From: Lentisphaerota bacterium
GTDB taxonomy: Bacteria; Verrucomicrobiota; Kiritimatiellia; UBA8416; JAIOPI01
DNA: 64,000 nucleotides
NCBI GenBank assembly: GCA_021413965.1
Contig: JAIOPI010000010.1
Span: forward strand, 62,001 to 126,000
Direction of reading: 5' to 3'
This document shows, piece after piece, positions 16,679-25,664 of this stretch (positions are counted from its first letter, which is position 1; each line of letters starts with the position of its first letter). The translations under genes were made by a program, and so were the position numbers. The notes beneath the pieces were generated by a model. That model ran no database searches. It saw only the letters and a list, made by a program, of their open reading frames with translations, and was not told where the DNA came from.

Positions 16679-17185
16679 ATGACCTTTGCGACGAGAATGC
16701 TGGGGGTGTGCGCGGCGGGACTGTTGTCCGCCAATGCCTGGGCGGGTGGCGCGTGCTGCGCCAGCGCGGGCGCCGAGCAGAAGACCGCATCCACGGATGC
16801 CGCTCCCGCGGCCGACCAAGCCGCCAGCACATCCTCACCTGACGCCAGCAAGGGAACCACCACGATCAGCCCCGCCGTGCTCAAGGATCTCCTGGACGCC
16901 AAGCAGAACATCACCGTCGTCGACGCGCGCAGCGCCAAGTACGATGACGGCAACCGGCTCCCCGGCGCCATGAGTCTGACCGCCGACGCCGCCGACGAGG
17001 AAATCAGCAAGGCCCTCCCGTCCAAGGATGCGCCCATCATCGCCTACTGCAGCAATCTCCAGTGCCCGGCCAGCCACAAGCTTGCCGAGCGCCTGCAACG
17101 CCTCGGCTACCAACGTGTAAAAATCATGCCCGAAGGCATCGCCGGCTGGCAGGAAGCCGGCTATCCCGTTGATAAGGCGGAATAG
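16679..17185 (+). CDS. Exported rhodanese-like domain protein
   Basis: A 168-residue protein with a signal peptide (MTFATRMLGVCAAGLLSANAWA) and a Thr/Ala/Ser-rich linker to about residue 60. One rhodanese domain follows: TTISPAVLKDLLDAKQNITVVDARSAKYDDGNRLPGAMSL ... IIAYCSNLQCPASHKLAERLQRLGYQRVKIMPEGIAGWQEAGYPV. The active-site Cys is in AYCSNLQCPAS. Such periplasmic domains transfer or carry sulfane sulfur or act in thiol chemistry; the partner is unknown. Two further Cys (GGACCAS) lie just after the signal peptide and could be a lipid-attachment or metal site. A pterin dehydratase gene starts 37 bases downstream. Confidence 0.85.
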   Translation: MTFATRMLGVCAAGLLSANAWAGGACCASAGAEQKTASTDAAPAADQAASTSSPDASKGTTTISPAVLKDLLDAKQNITVVDARSAKYDDGNRLPGAMSLTADAADEEISKALPSKDAPIIAYCSNLQCPASHKLAERLQRLGYQRVKIMPEGIAGWQEAGYPVDKAE

Positions 17186-17221
17186 ACAACCAATGCCCGC
17201 GTCATCTCCGAAAGGACGCCC

Positions 17222-17557
17222 ATGAGCACCTGTGAGTTGGCCAACCGCGAGTGCATCCCCTGCCGCGGAGGGGTGCCGCCGCTCAAAGGACCGGCCTTGC
17301 ACGATCTCCTGGCACAACTCGGCAACGGCTGGGACGTGATCAATGAGCATCACCTGGAAAAGGAATTCACGTTCCGCAATTTTCGCGAGGCCCTCGATTT
17401 CACCAACCGGGTGGGCGCCATCGCGGAACAGCAGAACCATCACCCGGACCTCCATGTCGGCTGGGGGCGCGTGAAAGTCCTGATCTGGACCCACAAGATC
17501 GACGGCCTGACGGAAAGCGACTTCGTGTTCGCCGCGAAGGCGGACACCGCCCTATGA
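17222..17557 (+). CDS. phhB: Pterin-4a-carbinolamine dehydratase
   Basis: A 111-residue protein of the PCD/DCoH family, which dehydrates 4a-hydroxytetrahydropterin during pterin recycling. The signature EQQNHHPDLHVGWGRVKVLIWTHKIDGLTESD gives the His-His-Pro active site, the aromatic residue and the distal His and Asp. Length is normal. The N-terminus has three Cys (CELANRECIPCRGG) before the usual start of homology. The stop overlaps the pepN start (ATGA). No aromatic amino acid hydroxylase is present in the window, so its partner enzyme is unknown. Confidence 0.88.
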   Translation: MSTCELANRECIPCRGGVPPLKGPALHDLLAQLGNGWDVINEHHLEKEFTFRNFREALDFTNRVGAIAEQQNHHPDLHVGWGRVKVLIWTHKIDGLTESDFVFAAKADTAL

Positions 17558-20208
17558 CGACCAGCCGCTTCCGCTACCTGCGCACGGGGTTCGCCCCCCT
17601 TCCCGTCACGCTCCACCATCTGGACATCGCGCTGAATGTCATCGCGGGGCGGGTTGACGGCGTCATCGACCTGCAGATGACCGCACGCGTGCCACTCACG
17701 TCGATTGCGCTCGATGCGCGCGACCTGGACATCCGGGACGTCGTGGCGCTGAATGACGGCGGCCTGACACAGCCGCTCGCGCACGCCTACGAGCGCGAAC
17801 GCCACAAGCTGCTGGTCACCTTGCCGCAGCCCGTGGCCGCCGGATCGCGCTTCACGGTTCGCGTCGCGGCCACCTGCGTGCCAACCGAGCATATCCTCGA
17901 AGGCATCTACATGGACACCGCGCCACCGAACTGCCCGCCGCAATACATGTCCCAGTGCCAGCAGTGGGGCTTTCAGCGCATCCTACCGGTTTTCGACGAC
18001 TGCACGGCCAAGTGCACGATGACCACCACCATCGAGGCGGACGCCCGCTACACGCATCTCATCTCCAACGGAAATATTGATCGGACCCTCTGCCCCGATG
18101 GCCGTCCCGTCCCCAAACCCGGCGCGCCCGGCCGCCAGTTCATCCGCTTCGTGAATCCCGTCCCCATGGCCCCCTACCTGTTTCTGGTCTGTGTCGGCAC
18201 GTGGGACGTCCTCGCCGACGAGGTCGCCTATCCCTCCGGCCGGCGCGTGCGCCTGGAATACCTGGTACCGCCCGGCTGCACGCAGGGCGCCCGCGCACCG
18301 ATGCAGATTCTCAAGGACTCCCTGCTGTGGCAGGGACGGACCCAGGAATTCGAATACCCCTTCGACGTCTACCGCACGATCTGCATGGAGAAGTCAAACT
18401 TCGGCGGCATGGAGAATGTCGGCAACACCACGATCATCACCAGCGCCGCACTCATTGATGACTTCACCGGCGATCGCCGCCTCGTCTACGCGCACGGCAT
18501 CATCGTGCACGAGTTCGAGCACAACCAGTGCGGCAGCGACGTCACCATGGAAACGCCCTTCGACATGTGGCTCAACGAAGCCTTCACCGTCGACGTCGAG
18601 CGCCAGTTCCAGCGCAGCCAGTTCGATGCCGATGTCCTGCGCCTGGACGAGGTCGACGACATGCGCGCGCCGCTGGTGGGCCCCCTGGCCGTCGAAGACG
18701 GCGGCCACATGGGCAATATCGTCCGCGAAGGCTTCAACGATCCCGATGAACTGGTGGACGGCGTGACTTACGTGAAGGCTGCCGAGGTCATTCGCATGCT
18801 GCGCCTCATCATCGGGGTCGATGCGTTCCGCGCCGGCAAGAACCTGTACTTCGCACGCCACAAGGGCGGCAACGCCAATACGGACCAGTTCTTCGCCTGC
18901 TTCGAGGAAGTCAGCGGGCGCGACTTGTCCCAGTTCAAGCGCGAATGGCTGTACACCATTGGCTACCCGCGCATCTCGGGCACACACCAGTATGACGCCG
19001 CCGCGCGACGCCTGAGCCTGACGCTGACCCAGACGCGCGCCGGAACCGGCGGCCTGTTTCACCTGCCCGTGGAACTCGCCGCCGTGGACGCCCGGGGGCG
19101 CGACGTGCCGGGCACCGCCCGCGTCGTGGAACTGACGGGTGCGCAAACCCACGTGGTGTTCGAAGACACGCCGGCGCCGGCCTTCCTGTCCCTGAATCGC
19201 GACTGCTCGTTCTACGGCACCTGCGAGGATCAGTCCGCCACGCCCGAGGCGCTCGCCCTGCAAGTCCGCCTGGACTCCAACGCGTTCAATCGTGTTGAGG
19301 CGCTGCGCCGGCTGACCGACGCAGAACGCATCCGCCTGCTGCACAACCCGCAGGCCGAGATCGGCGGCGCCTGGCTGGCGCTCATCGGAGACATCCTGGG
19401 CGACTCCTCGCTGAGCCCGGGGATGATGGCGCACCTGCTGCGCATCGATGAGCAGTCCCTCGACCGGCACTACATCCCCTGGTACCGCGAACGCTACGCC
19501 GCCCGCGCGCGCCTCCTGCACGCCGTCGCCGCCCGCTATCTGCCCGAACTGCTCACCGCTTTTCACGCCGTCGACACCTACACGCGCGGCGCATCACCGA
19601 AGGACGGCATTGACCGCCGGCTGCTCAAAGGCATCCTGCTGCGCATCATCAGTGAAGCCAATACGCCCGAGACACAGCAACTGGCCGACATGCACTTCCG
19701 CCGCGCCTGGAACATCACCGACCGCGTCAACGCCCTGCAGGCGCTTAACCTCAGCGATCACCCCGCCCGACGGGCGATCATGGAGGAAGCCTTCGCCCAG
19801 TGGCATCACCACATCAATGGGTATGCCAGCTATCTCGGCCTGATCGCCGCCGGGGTCCATGCGGACACCTTCGATCGCATCGCCGAGGAGGAGCGCCGAC
19901 CGCTGTTCCGCCTCTCGCACCCCAACCACAACCGGGCCCTGTTCCTGCCCATGGCCACGAACAACAAACTGCTGTGGACTGACCAGGGACTCCGCTGGCT
20001 CGCCGACACCGTCATCCGCTTGGCGCCGGTCAACGAAAACACCGCGAACCGGCTGGTCGCCGCCCTCAACCAGGTCCAGCATCTTGCCGCCGATCTTAAA
20101 CCCAAAGCCCTCGCCGCATTGGACCGCATGGCCGCCGGCGTGGACGCCACCAAAGCCCCCTCGGTGGCCGGACGCATCCGCGATTATCGACAGGGAGCCA
20201 CCACGTGA
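17554..20208 (+). CDS. pepN: M1 family zinc aminopeptidase (aminopeptidase N)
   Basis: An 884-residue cytoplasmic peptidase that removes N-terminal residues from peptides. The exopeptidase motif appears as FGGMENVGNT (family G-x-M-E-N), followed by HEFEH near residue 319 and NEAFTVDVE, which supply the zinc ligands His, His and Glu. A catalytic Tyr region follows. The C-terminal half (from about residue 560) is the helical domain of PepN-type enzymes, and length matches the E. coli-like type. Translation is coupled upstream to phhB (ATGA) and downstream to rfbD (GTGA). Confidence 0.92.
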   Translation: MTTSRFRYLRTGFAPLPVTLHHLDIALNVIAGRVDGVIDLQMTARVPLTSIALDARDLDIRDVVALNDGGLTQPLAHAYERERHKLLVTLPQPVAAGSRFTVRVAATCVPTEHILEGIYMDTAPPNCPPQYMSQCQQWGFQRILPVFDDCTAKCTMTTTIEADARYTHLISNGNIDRTLCPDGRPVPKPGAPGRQFIRFVNPVPMAPYLFLVCVGTWDVLADEVAYPSGRRVRLEYLVPPGCTQGARAPMQILKDSLLWQGRTQEFEYPFDVYRTICMEKSNFGGMENVGNTTIITSAALIDDFTGDRRLVYAHGIIVHEFEHNQCGSDVTMETPFDMWLNEAFTVDVERQFQRSQFDADVLRLDEVDDMRAPLVGPLAVEDGGHMGNIVREGFNDPDELVDGVTYVKAAEVIRMLRLIIGVDAFRAGKNLYFARHKGGNANTDQFFACFEEVSGRDLSQFKREWLYTIGYPRISGTHQYDAAARRLSLTLTQTRAGTGGLFHLPVELAAVDARGRDVPGTARVVELTGAQTHVVFEDTPAPAFLSLNRDCSFYGTCEDQSATPEALALQVRLDSNAFNRVEALRRLTDAERIRLLHNPQAEIGGAWLALIGDILGDSSLSPGMMAHLLRIDEQSLDRHYIPWYRERYAARARLLHAVAARYLPELLTAFHAVDTYTRGASPKDGIDRRLLKGILLRIISEANTPETQQLADMHFRRAWNITDRVNALQALNLSDHPARRAIMEEAFAQWHHHINGYASYLGLIAAGVHADTFDRIAEEERRPLFRLSHPNHNRALFLPMATNNKLLWTDQGLRWLADTVIRLAPVNENTANRLVAALNQVQHLAADLKPKALAALDRMAAGVDATKAPSVAGRIRDYRQGATT

Positions 20209-21260
20209 CGCGACGCCGCCAGACTAACCGCAACGCCGCGAAACCCGTGTCGACTCCGGCGCCGCCTGCACCCGCACCAGCCGTGCCGGGCATCGCGTCC
20301 GCCCCGTCCCGGCCCCCTTCCGAGGCGCCCGAGAAACAGCCGGAACGCATCGACGCCAAGAAGGTCTTCGTCGCCGGCTGCCGCGGGCAGTTGGGACACG
20401 ACGCCCTCGCCGTGCTCCCCCCCGAATACGTGGTCACCGGCATGGACCTGCCGGAACTCGACATCACCAGCCCGGAATCCGTGGTGCGCGTGCTCGGGGC
20501 CTCGGACGCCGGCACCGTTTTGAACTGTGCCGCCTACACAAACGTGGACCGCAGTGAGAGCGATGTGGACAACGCTCGGCGCGTCAACGCGGATGGCCCG
20601 CGACTGCTGGCCAAGTACGCCGAGTCCCACGGCGCGCTGTTGGTGCATGTCTCGACGGACTACGTGTTCGACGGCGAGCGGCCGGCGCCCGAGCCCTACA
20701 CCGAAGCCGATCGCCCGCGACCGCAAGGCGTCTATGGACTCACCAAGCTGGAGGGCGAACTCGCCATTCGCGGCACGACCGAGCGCTATATCATCGTCCG
20801 CACGGCCTGGCTCTATGGCGCGCACGGAAACAATTTCCTAAAAACCATGCTGCGGCTGGCGCTCGCCAACCCCGAAAAGCCGATTCGCGTCGTGAACGAT
20901 CAGCACGGCTGCCCGACCTGGTCCGAGCGCCTCGCGCGCCAGATCAAGGTGCTCATCGCCCGCGGACAGCCCGGGCTCTACCACGCCACCGGCGAAGGCC
21001 ATTGCACCTGGTTCGAACTGGCCAGCGCCTTCCTGCGGCTCATGAACATCCCGCACCGCATCGAGCCCTGTACGACCGCGGACTTCCCCACGCCCACCCG
21101 CCGCCCTGCCAACTCGATTCTTGCCAACGCGCGCCTGAAAGAGGCCGGCCTCCACGTCATGCACCACTGGCACGACGACCTGGCGGAGTACGTGCGCCGT
21201 CACCACGACGCCCTGCTCGCCGAGACCCGCGCCAAGCTCGCCGCCCCCAAGCCCGGCTGA
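20205..21260 (+). CDS. rfbD: dTDP-4-dehydrorhamnose reductase with an N-terminal Pro/Ala extension
   Basis: A 351-residue short-chain dehydrogenase that reduces dTDP-4-dehydro-L-rhamnose with NAD(P)H, the last step of dTDP-rhamnose synthesis. The domain starts near residue 48 with VFVAGCRGQLGHDA (nucleotide-binding GxxGQLG). It continues with LNCAAYTNVDRSE, LVHVSTDYVFDGE and the catalytic YGLTKLEGE (Tyr-x-x-x-Lys). The first ~47 residues are Pro/Ala-rich and not part of the family. GTG 20205 overlaps the pepN stop. rfbB and rfbC lie 4-6 kb downstream and rfbA is not in the window. Confidence 0.9.
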   Translation: MTRRRQTNRNAAKPVSTPAPPAPAPAVPGIASAPSRPPSEAPEKQPERIDAKKVFVAGCRGQLGHDALAVLPPEYVVTGMDLPELDITSPESVVRVLGASDAGTVLNCAAYTNVDRSESDVDNARRVNADGPRLLAKYAESHGALLVHVSTDYVFDGERPAPEPYTEADRPRPQGVYGLTKLEGELAIRGTTERYIIVRTAWLYGAHGNNFLKTMLRLALANPEKPIRVVNDQHGCPTWSERLARQIKVLIARGQPGLYHATGEGHCTWFELASAFLRLMNIPHRIEPCTTADFPTPTRRPANSILANARLKEAGLHVMHHWHDDLAEYVRRHHDALLAETRAKLAAPKPG

Positions 21261-21364
21261 GTGCACGCCCCGCACATGCCGGCTGGCGCGCAGTCCCGAC
21301 CACGGGCGCACCCGTCACGCCGCGACATCCGTGCGTGCGGCGAAGGCATGCCGGACAACCCGTA

Positions 21365-21393
21365 TTGAACTCACTCATCCATTCGTCAATACT
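21365..21393 (+). promoter_or_regulatory. Putative promoter of the PBP-SEDS operon
   Basis: TTGAAC at 21365-21370 and AATACT at 21388-21393 with a 17-base spacer. The predicted start point is about three bases before GTG 21403, so the transcript would be essentially leaderless. Confidence 0.4.
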
Positions 21394-21402
21394 CCGCCCA
21401 AC

Positions 21403-23130
21403 GTGCAACCGGATTCACCGAACGAACTCTTTCGTGCTGCCGCCGCATTCGTCGCGGCCCACGCCACGGATGTCGTGCGCGGCGCGCGCTTCGCCTTCTT
21501 CATCCTTGCGGGACTCTTTCTGCTCGCCCTCTGGCGCGCCGCCCCCGCCCCGATGCGTGCGGCCGGGGCGCGCGGGCGCCCCCCCCGCACGTTTCCCTTC
21601 CTGGTGCTCTGCTTCCTCGCCATCCTCGCCTACCAGGCCACCTGGCAACTGGCGGGCTTCACACGCCCCGCCTTCATCGCCTTCATGCGCCGCCACAGCC
21701 ATCGAACCACCAATCCGGCCGAGTCCCACGCCCGTGGCCGCATCCTCGACCGCCGCGGGGCCCCACTCGCCGTCGATGACGCCGCCGCCGGCAGACGCAC
21801 CTATCCGCTGGGCCCCGCCTGCGCCCATCTCGTCGGCTACGCCGATCCCATGTACGGCCTGACCGGCATCGAAAATGCCGACGACCAATCCCTCAGCGGA
21901 GCGGGCGCCAGCGCACTCGAAGACTGGCGGGCCTTCGGCCAGGGCATGCTCGACCATGCCCGAGCCTCCGGCAACGACGTCCAGCTCACGATCGACGCCA
22001 CCTTGCAGGCAAGGGCGCTCGAGCTGCTGGCGGGACGGCCAGGCGCCGTCGTCGGCATCCGCCCGGCCGACGGCGCCATCCTGATCATGGCCAGCAGCCC
22101 GTCGTTCGACCCCAACCGCGTGGATCCCGCCCGTCTCAACCGTCAAGCCAACACGCCGATGTTCAATCGCGCCCTGCAGGGGCGCTATGCCCCGGGCTCA
22201 TCGTTCAAAATCATCACCGCGTGCCGCGCCGCCGAGGCTGGATTCAAGGGAACCATCGATTGCCCCGCGGCCGGCTACACGCCCCCCGGCTACGCCAAAC
22301 CCATTCGCGACCACGAATACGCCGAAGCCCAGCGCCGCGGCTCCACCTGGAAGGGCCACGGCAAGCTCGACCTGGAGGAAGCCTTTGCCCGTTCCTCCAA
22401 TGTCTTCTTCGCGCGCCTCGGCCCCCAACTCGGCGCCTCCGCCCTCAACGACATCGCCGCACGCTTTCGCTTCAATCAGCCGATCCCCATCTTCACCGGG
22501 TCCTCCGGCTCCGTCGCCGCCGACGCCAGCGCGTTCCCCGACCTCTCCCCCCGCGCCGTGGGCGAAACCGCGCAGGTCGCCATCGGGCAGGGGCGCTTGG
22601 CCGTCACGCCGCTGCAGATGGCGCTCGTGGCGGCCGCCATCGCCAACGGCGGCACGATGATGGCCCCGCAGTGCCGCGCTCGCCAGCCGCGCGAAACGCT
22701 CTCGCAGGCCACCACCCCCGCGGCGGCCAAACGCGTGGGCGCCATGATGCGGGGCTCGGTGCTCCATGGCACGAGCCGCCGCGCCAACATCCCAGAAGTG
22801 GATATTGCCGGCAAAACCGGCACCGCCCAGAACGCCGGCAGCCGCGACCATTCCTGGTTCGTGTGCTTCGGCCCCTACACACGACCAGGCCTCGCCCTGG
22901 CCGTCGTCGTCGAAGGCGGCGGTTTCGGCGCCCAGTCCGCGTTGCCGATCGCCGTCGATGTCATGCGACTCGCCGCCAAACAGGGATGGCCGGCGCTGGC
23001 AGAGCCCGCACTCGGGGCGGGTACGACGGAAGGTCCGCGCCGGGCATCGCCCGGATCAGCCCCACCGCGTGGCGCATCCGGGCCTGGTCGGGCCCCGCAG
23101 GCTTCGGCACCCACGGGAGGAAAACCATGA
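21403..23130 (+). CDS. Class B penicillin-binding protein (PbpA-like transpeptidase)
   Basis: A protein of about 575 residues. Two hydrophobic stretches near residues 25-45 and 70-85 anchor it in the inner membrane. A short N-terminal region carries RGRILDRRGAPLAVDD and YPLGPACAHLVGYADPMYGLTGIE. The transpeptidase domain has all three motifs: YAPGSSFKIITA (Ser-x-x-Lys), RSSNVFFARL (Ser-x-Asn) and AGKTGTAQ (Lys-Thr-Gly). The compact dimerisation region resembles actinobacterial PbpA rather than E. coli FtsI or MrdA. The tail is Pro/Gly/Ala-rich. The start is uncertain: GTG 21403 fits the promoter, while 21331 is a longer in-frame option. It is coupled to the SEDS gene by an ATGA overlap, so the two probably form one cell-wall synthase. 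Confidence 0.88.
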   Translation: MQPDSPNELFRAAAAFVAAHATDVVRGARFAFFILAGLFLLALWRAAPAPMRAAGARGRPPRTFPFLVLCFLAILAYQATWQLAGFTRPAFIAFMRRHSHRTTNPAESHARGRILDRRGAPLAVDDAAAGRRTYPLGPACAHLVGYADPMYGLTGIENADDQSLSGAGASALEDWRAFGQGMLDHARASGNDVQLTIDATLQARALELLAGRPGAVVGIRPADGAILIMASSPSFDPNRVDPARLNRQANTPMFNRALQGRYAPGSSFKIITACRAAEAGFKGTIDCPAAGYTPPGYAKPIRDHEYAEAQRRGSTWKGHGKLDLEEAFARSSNVFFARLGPQLGASALNDIAARFRFNQPIPIFTGSSGSVAADASAFPDLSPRAVGETAQVAIGQGRLAVTPLQMALVAAAIANGGTMMAPQCRARQPRETLSQATTPAAAKRVGAMMRGSVLHGTSRRANIPEVDIAGKTGTAQNAGSRDHSWFVCFGPYTRPGLALAVVVEGGGFGAQSALPIAVDVMRLAAKQGWPALAEPALGAGTTEGPRRASPGSAPPRGASGPGRAPQASAPTGGKP

Positions 23131-24467
23131 GCGCGCAGAAACGCCGCGGTCGCAACCGGGGAGTATCGGAACCCGGCGGCCATCTCGCACTCCTGCTGAC
23201 GGGCATCGTGTCCGCCGCCTACCTCGGCGTCCTCGCCGCCAAGTGGTCGGCGTCCCCACTTACCGCCGTGGGGGACGCCCTGCCACTCGCTTACTTCCTC
23301 GCTGGCGCACTCGGGCTCGGTGTCGCCTTCCTCCTCTTCGGCTTCCGCCCAGACCGCCGCCTGCTCTTCGCCGCCCTGGCACTGTGCGGTATCGGCGTCG
23401 CCGTCCAGTTCCGGTTCCACATGCACGCCACGGCGCCGCCCGAGGGCGTCTCCCGCTACGCCGGCCTCCTCGGCATGGCCGCCTGCGCGCTTGCCGCCCT
23501 CCTCTTTCGCGGAGACTTCGGCCGACGCCTGCTCCTCGCCACCGCACCGTTCTGCTATCTCGCGGCCCTCGCCGTGCTCGCGGCCATGATGCTGCTGGGA
23601 CGACGGTTCCGCGGCGGCGTCTTCCTCGAAGGCGGCATCAATCCGACGGAACTCACCAAGCTGTTTCTCGTCATCGCCATGGCGCCTTTCATCGCGAACC
23701 GCCGCAAGGAATTCAGCCAGACCATCGCCGGCATCCCCTTCCCGCCCCTGCACGTGGCCATCCCTTTTGCTGTGCTCTGGCTGCTGCCCATGCTCGGCTT
23801 GGTGTACCTGCGCGACTTCGGCATGCTCGTGCTGTGCAGCGGCGTGCTGGTCGTCATGCTCTACGCCGCCACGTCGCGCCTCGGCTATCTCGTGGCCGGC
23901 CTCGTCCTCGCCGGCGGCGTCACCGTGGCCGGCTACCACCTCACGCCCCACATCGCCACGCGCGTCACCGCCTGGTGGACCCCCTTCCGCGACCCCACCG
24001 GCAGCAGCTGGCAGACCCTGCAGGGCCTCTCCGCCATGTACACGGGTGGCGCCTGGGGCATCGGCCTGGGCGCGGGATCACCCGCGCAGATCCCCGTCGC
24101 CTCCACGGACTTTATCTACGCCGTCATCGGCGAAGAACTCGGCTTCCTCGGCTGCCTGCTCGTCGTCGCCATCTTCCTCTTCCTCTTTCGCGCCGCGTTC
24201 GACACCGTCGATCGCCAACCCGAAGGAGCGGGGCGCCTGCTCGCCGCCGGCCTGGCCGCCCTCCTCGCCCTGCAGACGCTCCTCAACCTGGGCGGCGTGA
24301 CGAAAGCCATCCCCATCACAGGCGTTCCCCTGCCCTTTGTCAGCCACGGCGGCAGCAGCCTCGTCACCAGTTTCCTCGCCCTCGGCCTCCTCCTCGCCCT
24401 CGGCGCCGCCCCCGCCGCTCGCCCAAAGTCCGCCAAGCCGCGCACGCGCCAGAAGGCTGAGAGGTAA
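23127..24467 (+). CDS. SEDS family peptidoglycan glycosyltransferase (FtsW/RodA)
   Basis: A 446-residue polytopic membrane protein with about ten hydrophobic helices. Family landmarks are GGINPTELTKLFLVIAMAPFIANRR, RDFGMLVLCSGVLVVMLY, GAGSPAQIPVASTDFIYAVIGEELGFLGCLLVV and TKAIPITGVPLPFVSHGGSSLVTSFLALGLLLAL. SEDS proteins polymerise glycan strands from lipid II together with a class B PBP, here the upstream gene, which it overlaps by ATGA. ATG 23127 has GGGAGGAAAA before it. Whether it serves division (FtsW) or elongation (RodA) cannot be told, as no divisome or rod genes are nearby. Confidence 0.9.
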   Translation: MSAQKRRGRNRGVSEPGGHLALLLTGIVSAAYLGVLAAKWSASPLTAVGDALPLAYFLAGALGLGVAFLLFGFRPDRRLLFAALALCGIGVAVQFRFHMHATAPPEGVSRYAGLLGMAACALAALLFRGDFGRRLLLATAPFCYLAALAVLAAMMLLGRRFRGGVFLEGGINPTELTKLFLVIAMAPFIANRRKEFSQTIAGIPFPPLHVAIPFAVLWLLPMLGLVYLRDFGMLVLCSGVLVVMLYAATSRLGYLVAGLVLAGGVTVAGYHLTPHIATRVTAWWTPFRDPTGSSWQTLQGLSAMYTGGAWGIGLGAGSPAQIPVASTDFIYAVIGEELGFLGCLLVVAIFLFLFRAAFDTVDRQPEGAGRLLAAGLAALLALQTLLNLGGVTKAIPITGVPLPFVSHGGSSLVTSFLALGLLLALGAAPAARPKSAKPRTRQKAER

Positions 24468-24662
24468 CTCGCGTTCGCCCCCAGCCGGGATTACAATTCT
24501 GGCTTGGCCACCCACTTCCATCACGTCCGCCTGCACCCCTGTTGCCGGACGCTGCTCATGCTCCTCATGTGCGCAGGCTCGGCCATGGCGCAGGCGGGAA
24601 GAAGGGATGGGGCGTGCATTTCAGCTTTCGCGCTGCCCCCCCGTATCCGCTAGAGTCACCCC

Positions 24663-25448
24663 ATGACCCTCTGGTTGGCCTACCTCGCCATCGGCTCCAT
24701 CGCCGGCCTGCTCGCCGGGCTGCTCGGCGTCGGCGGCGGCCTCATCATCGTGCCCCTGCTCGCCTTCGCCTTCACCACCCACGGCCTGCCGGCGGAGCAC
24801 GTACAGCGCCTCGCGCTCGGCACCTCGCTCGCAACCATCGTCTTCACCGCCACCTCCAGCGGCCTCGCCCATCATCGCCATGGCGCCGTGCGCTGGGATG
24901 CCGTCGCCCGCCTCGCCGCCGGCATCGTCGTGGGCACCTTCGGCGGGTCCTGGGTGGCCGCGCGACTCTCGCCCGCCTCGCTCAAGGGGTTCTTCGCCGC
25001 CTTCCTGCTCTATGTCTCCATCCAGATGCTGCTCGATATGCGCCCCAGGCCCACGCGCCAACTTCCCGGCGCAGTCGGGATGTCCGCCGTCGGTGGCGGC
25101 ATCGGCCTGATTTCCAGCCTCGTCGGCATCGGCGGCGGCACGATGTCCGTCCCCTTTCTCGTCTGGTGCAACCTGCCCGTGCGCACCGCCATCGGCACGT
25201 CCGCGGCCATCGGGTTTCCCATCGCGCTGTCCGGCGCGGCCGGCTACATCGTCAACGGCTGGCACGCCCCCGCGCTCCCACCGGGTTGCCTCGGTTTCGT
25301 CTACCTGCCCGCCTTGACCGGCGTCGCCGCCGCCAGCGTCCTCACGGCCCCGCTCGGCGCGCGCCTCGCACACCGCGTCCCCACCAGGCCGCTCAAGCGC
25401 GGCTTCGCCCTCTTCCTCCTCGCCGTCGCCGCCCGCATGATCGCCTGA
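24663..25448 (+). CDS. TSUP family membrane exporter (TauE/SafE)
   Basis: A 261-residue membrane protein with the duplicated TSUP fold. The first half begins YLAIGSIAGLLAGLLGVGGGLIIVPLLAFAF and the second GGGIGLISSLVGIGGGTMSVPFLVWCNLPVRTAIGTSAAIGFPIALSGAAGYIV, each with the Gly-rich GxGGG signature. There are about eight helices. Members export sulfite, sulfoacetate or related organosulfur anions. The sulfur locus 10 kb upstream makes sulfite a reasonable guess, but no substrate residues can be named. TAGAGT at 24651-24656 is a good -10 box only seven bases before ATG 24663, although the -35 is weak. The 195-base gap upstream holds no recognisable gene. Confidence 0.87.
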   Translation: MTLWLAYLAIGSIAGLLAGLLGVGGGLIIVPLLAFAFTTHGLPAEHVQRLALGTSLATIVFTATSSGLAHHRHGAVRWDAVARLAAGIVVGTFGGSWVAARLSPASLKGFFAAFLLYVSIQMLLDMRPRPTRQLPGAVGMSAVGGGIGLISSLVGIGGGTMSVPFLVWCNLPVRTAIGTSAAIGFPIALSGAAGYIVNGWHAPALPPGCLGFVYLPALTGVAAASVLTAPLGARLAHRVPTRPLKRGFALFLLAVAARMIA

Positions 25449-25573
25449 CCCCTCTCATCCGTGCCGACGCCATGGATACATCGTGTGTCGTCCCGGCTTC
25501 CGCTCGACTCCTTTCCGGCGGGAATAGTCTTCAGCGGCGCCGAGATTGTGGCGAATCTGCAGCCTCCGCGCCT

Positions 25574-25594
25574 CGGCGGGAGCTTTCCCCGCCG
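25574..25594. other. GC-rich hairpin between the TSUP gene and rfbB
   Basis: CGGCGGG (25574-25580) pairs with CCCGCCG (25588-25594) across a seven-base loop. It could terminate transcription after the TSUP gene, but there is no T-tract. The rest of the 25449-25664 gap holds the rfbB promoter and nothing else I recognise. Confidence 0.4.
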
Positions 25595-25627
25595 ATAACC
25601 GCCCCCCGCCCGCCGTTCGCCCACAGC

Positions 25628-25656
25628 TTGACACCCCTCCGCTCACCCGCCAGAAT
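25628..25656 (+). promoter_or_regulatory. Putative rfbB promoter
   Basis: TTGACA at 25628-25633 and CAGAAT at 25651-25656 with a 17-base spacer. ATG 25665 starts nine bases after the -10 box, so the mRNA is predicted to be leaderless; no ribosome-binding sequence is seen. Confidence 0.55.
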
Positions 25657-25664
25657 CCTCCGCA

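Noticed and set aside
22221-23126. Upstream extension of the SEDS gene through the PBP gene
   Set aside because: The extension reads a shadow frame of the transpeptidase; ATG 23127 with GGGAGGAAAA is the true start.
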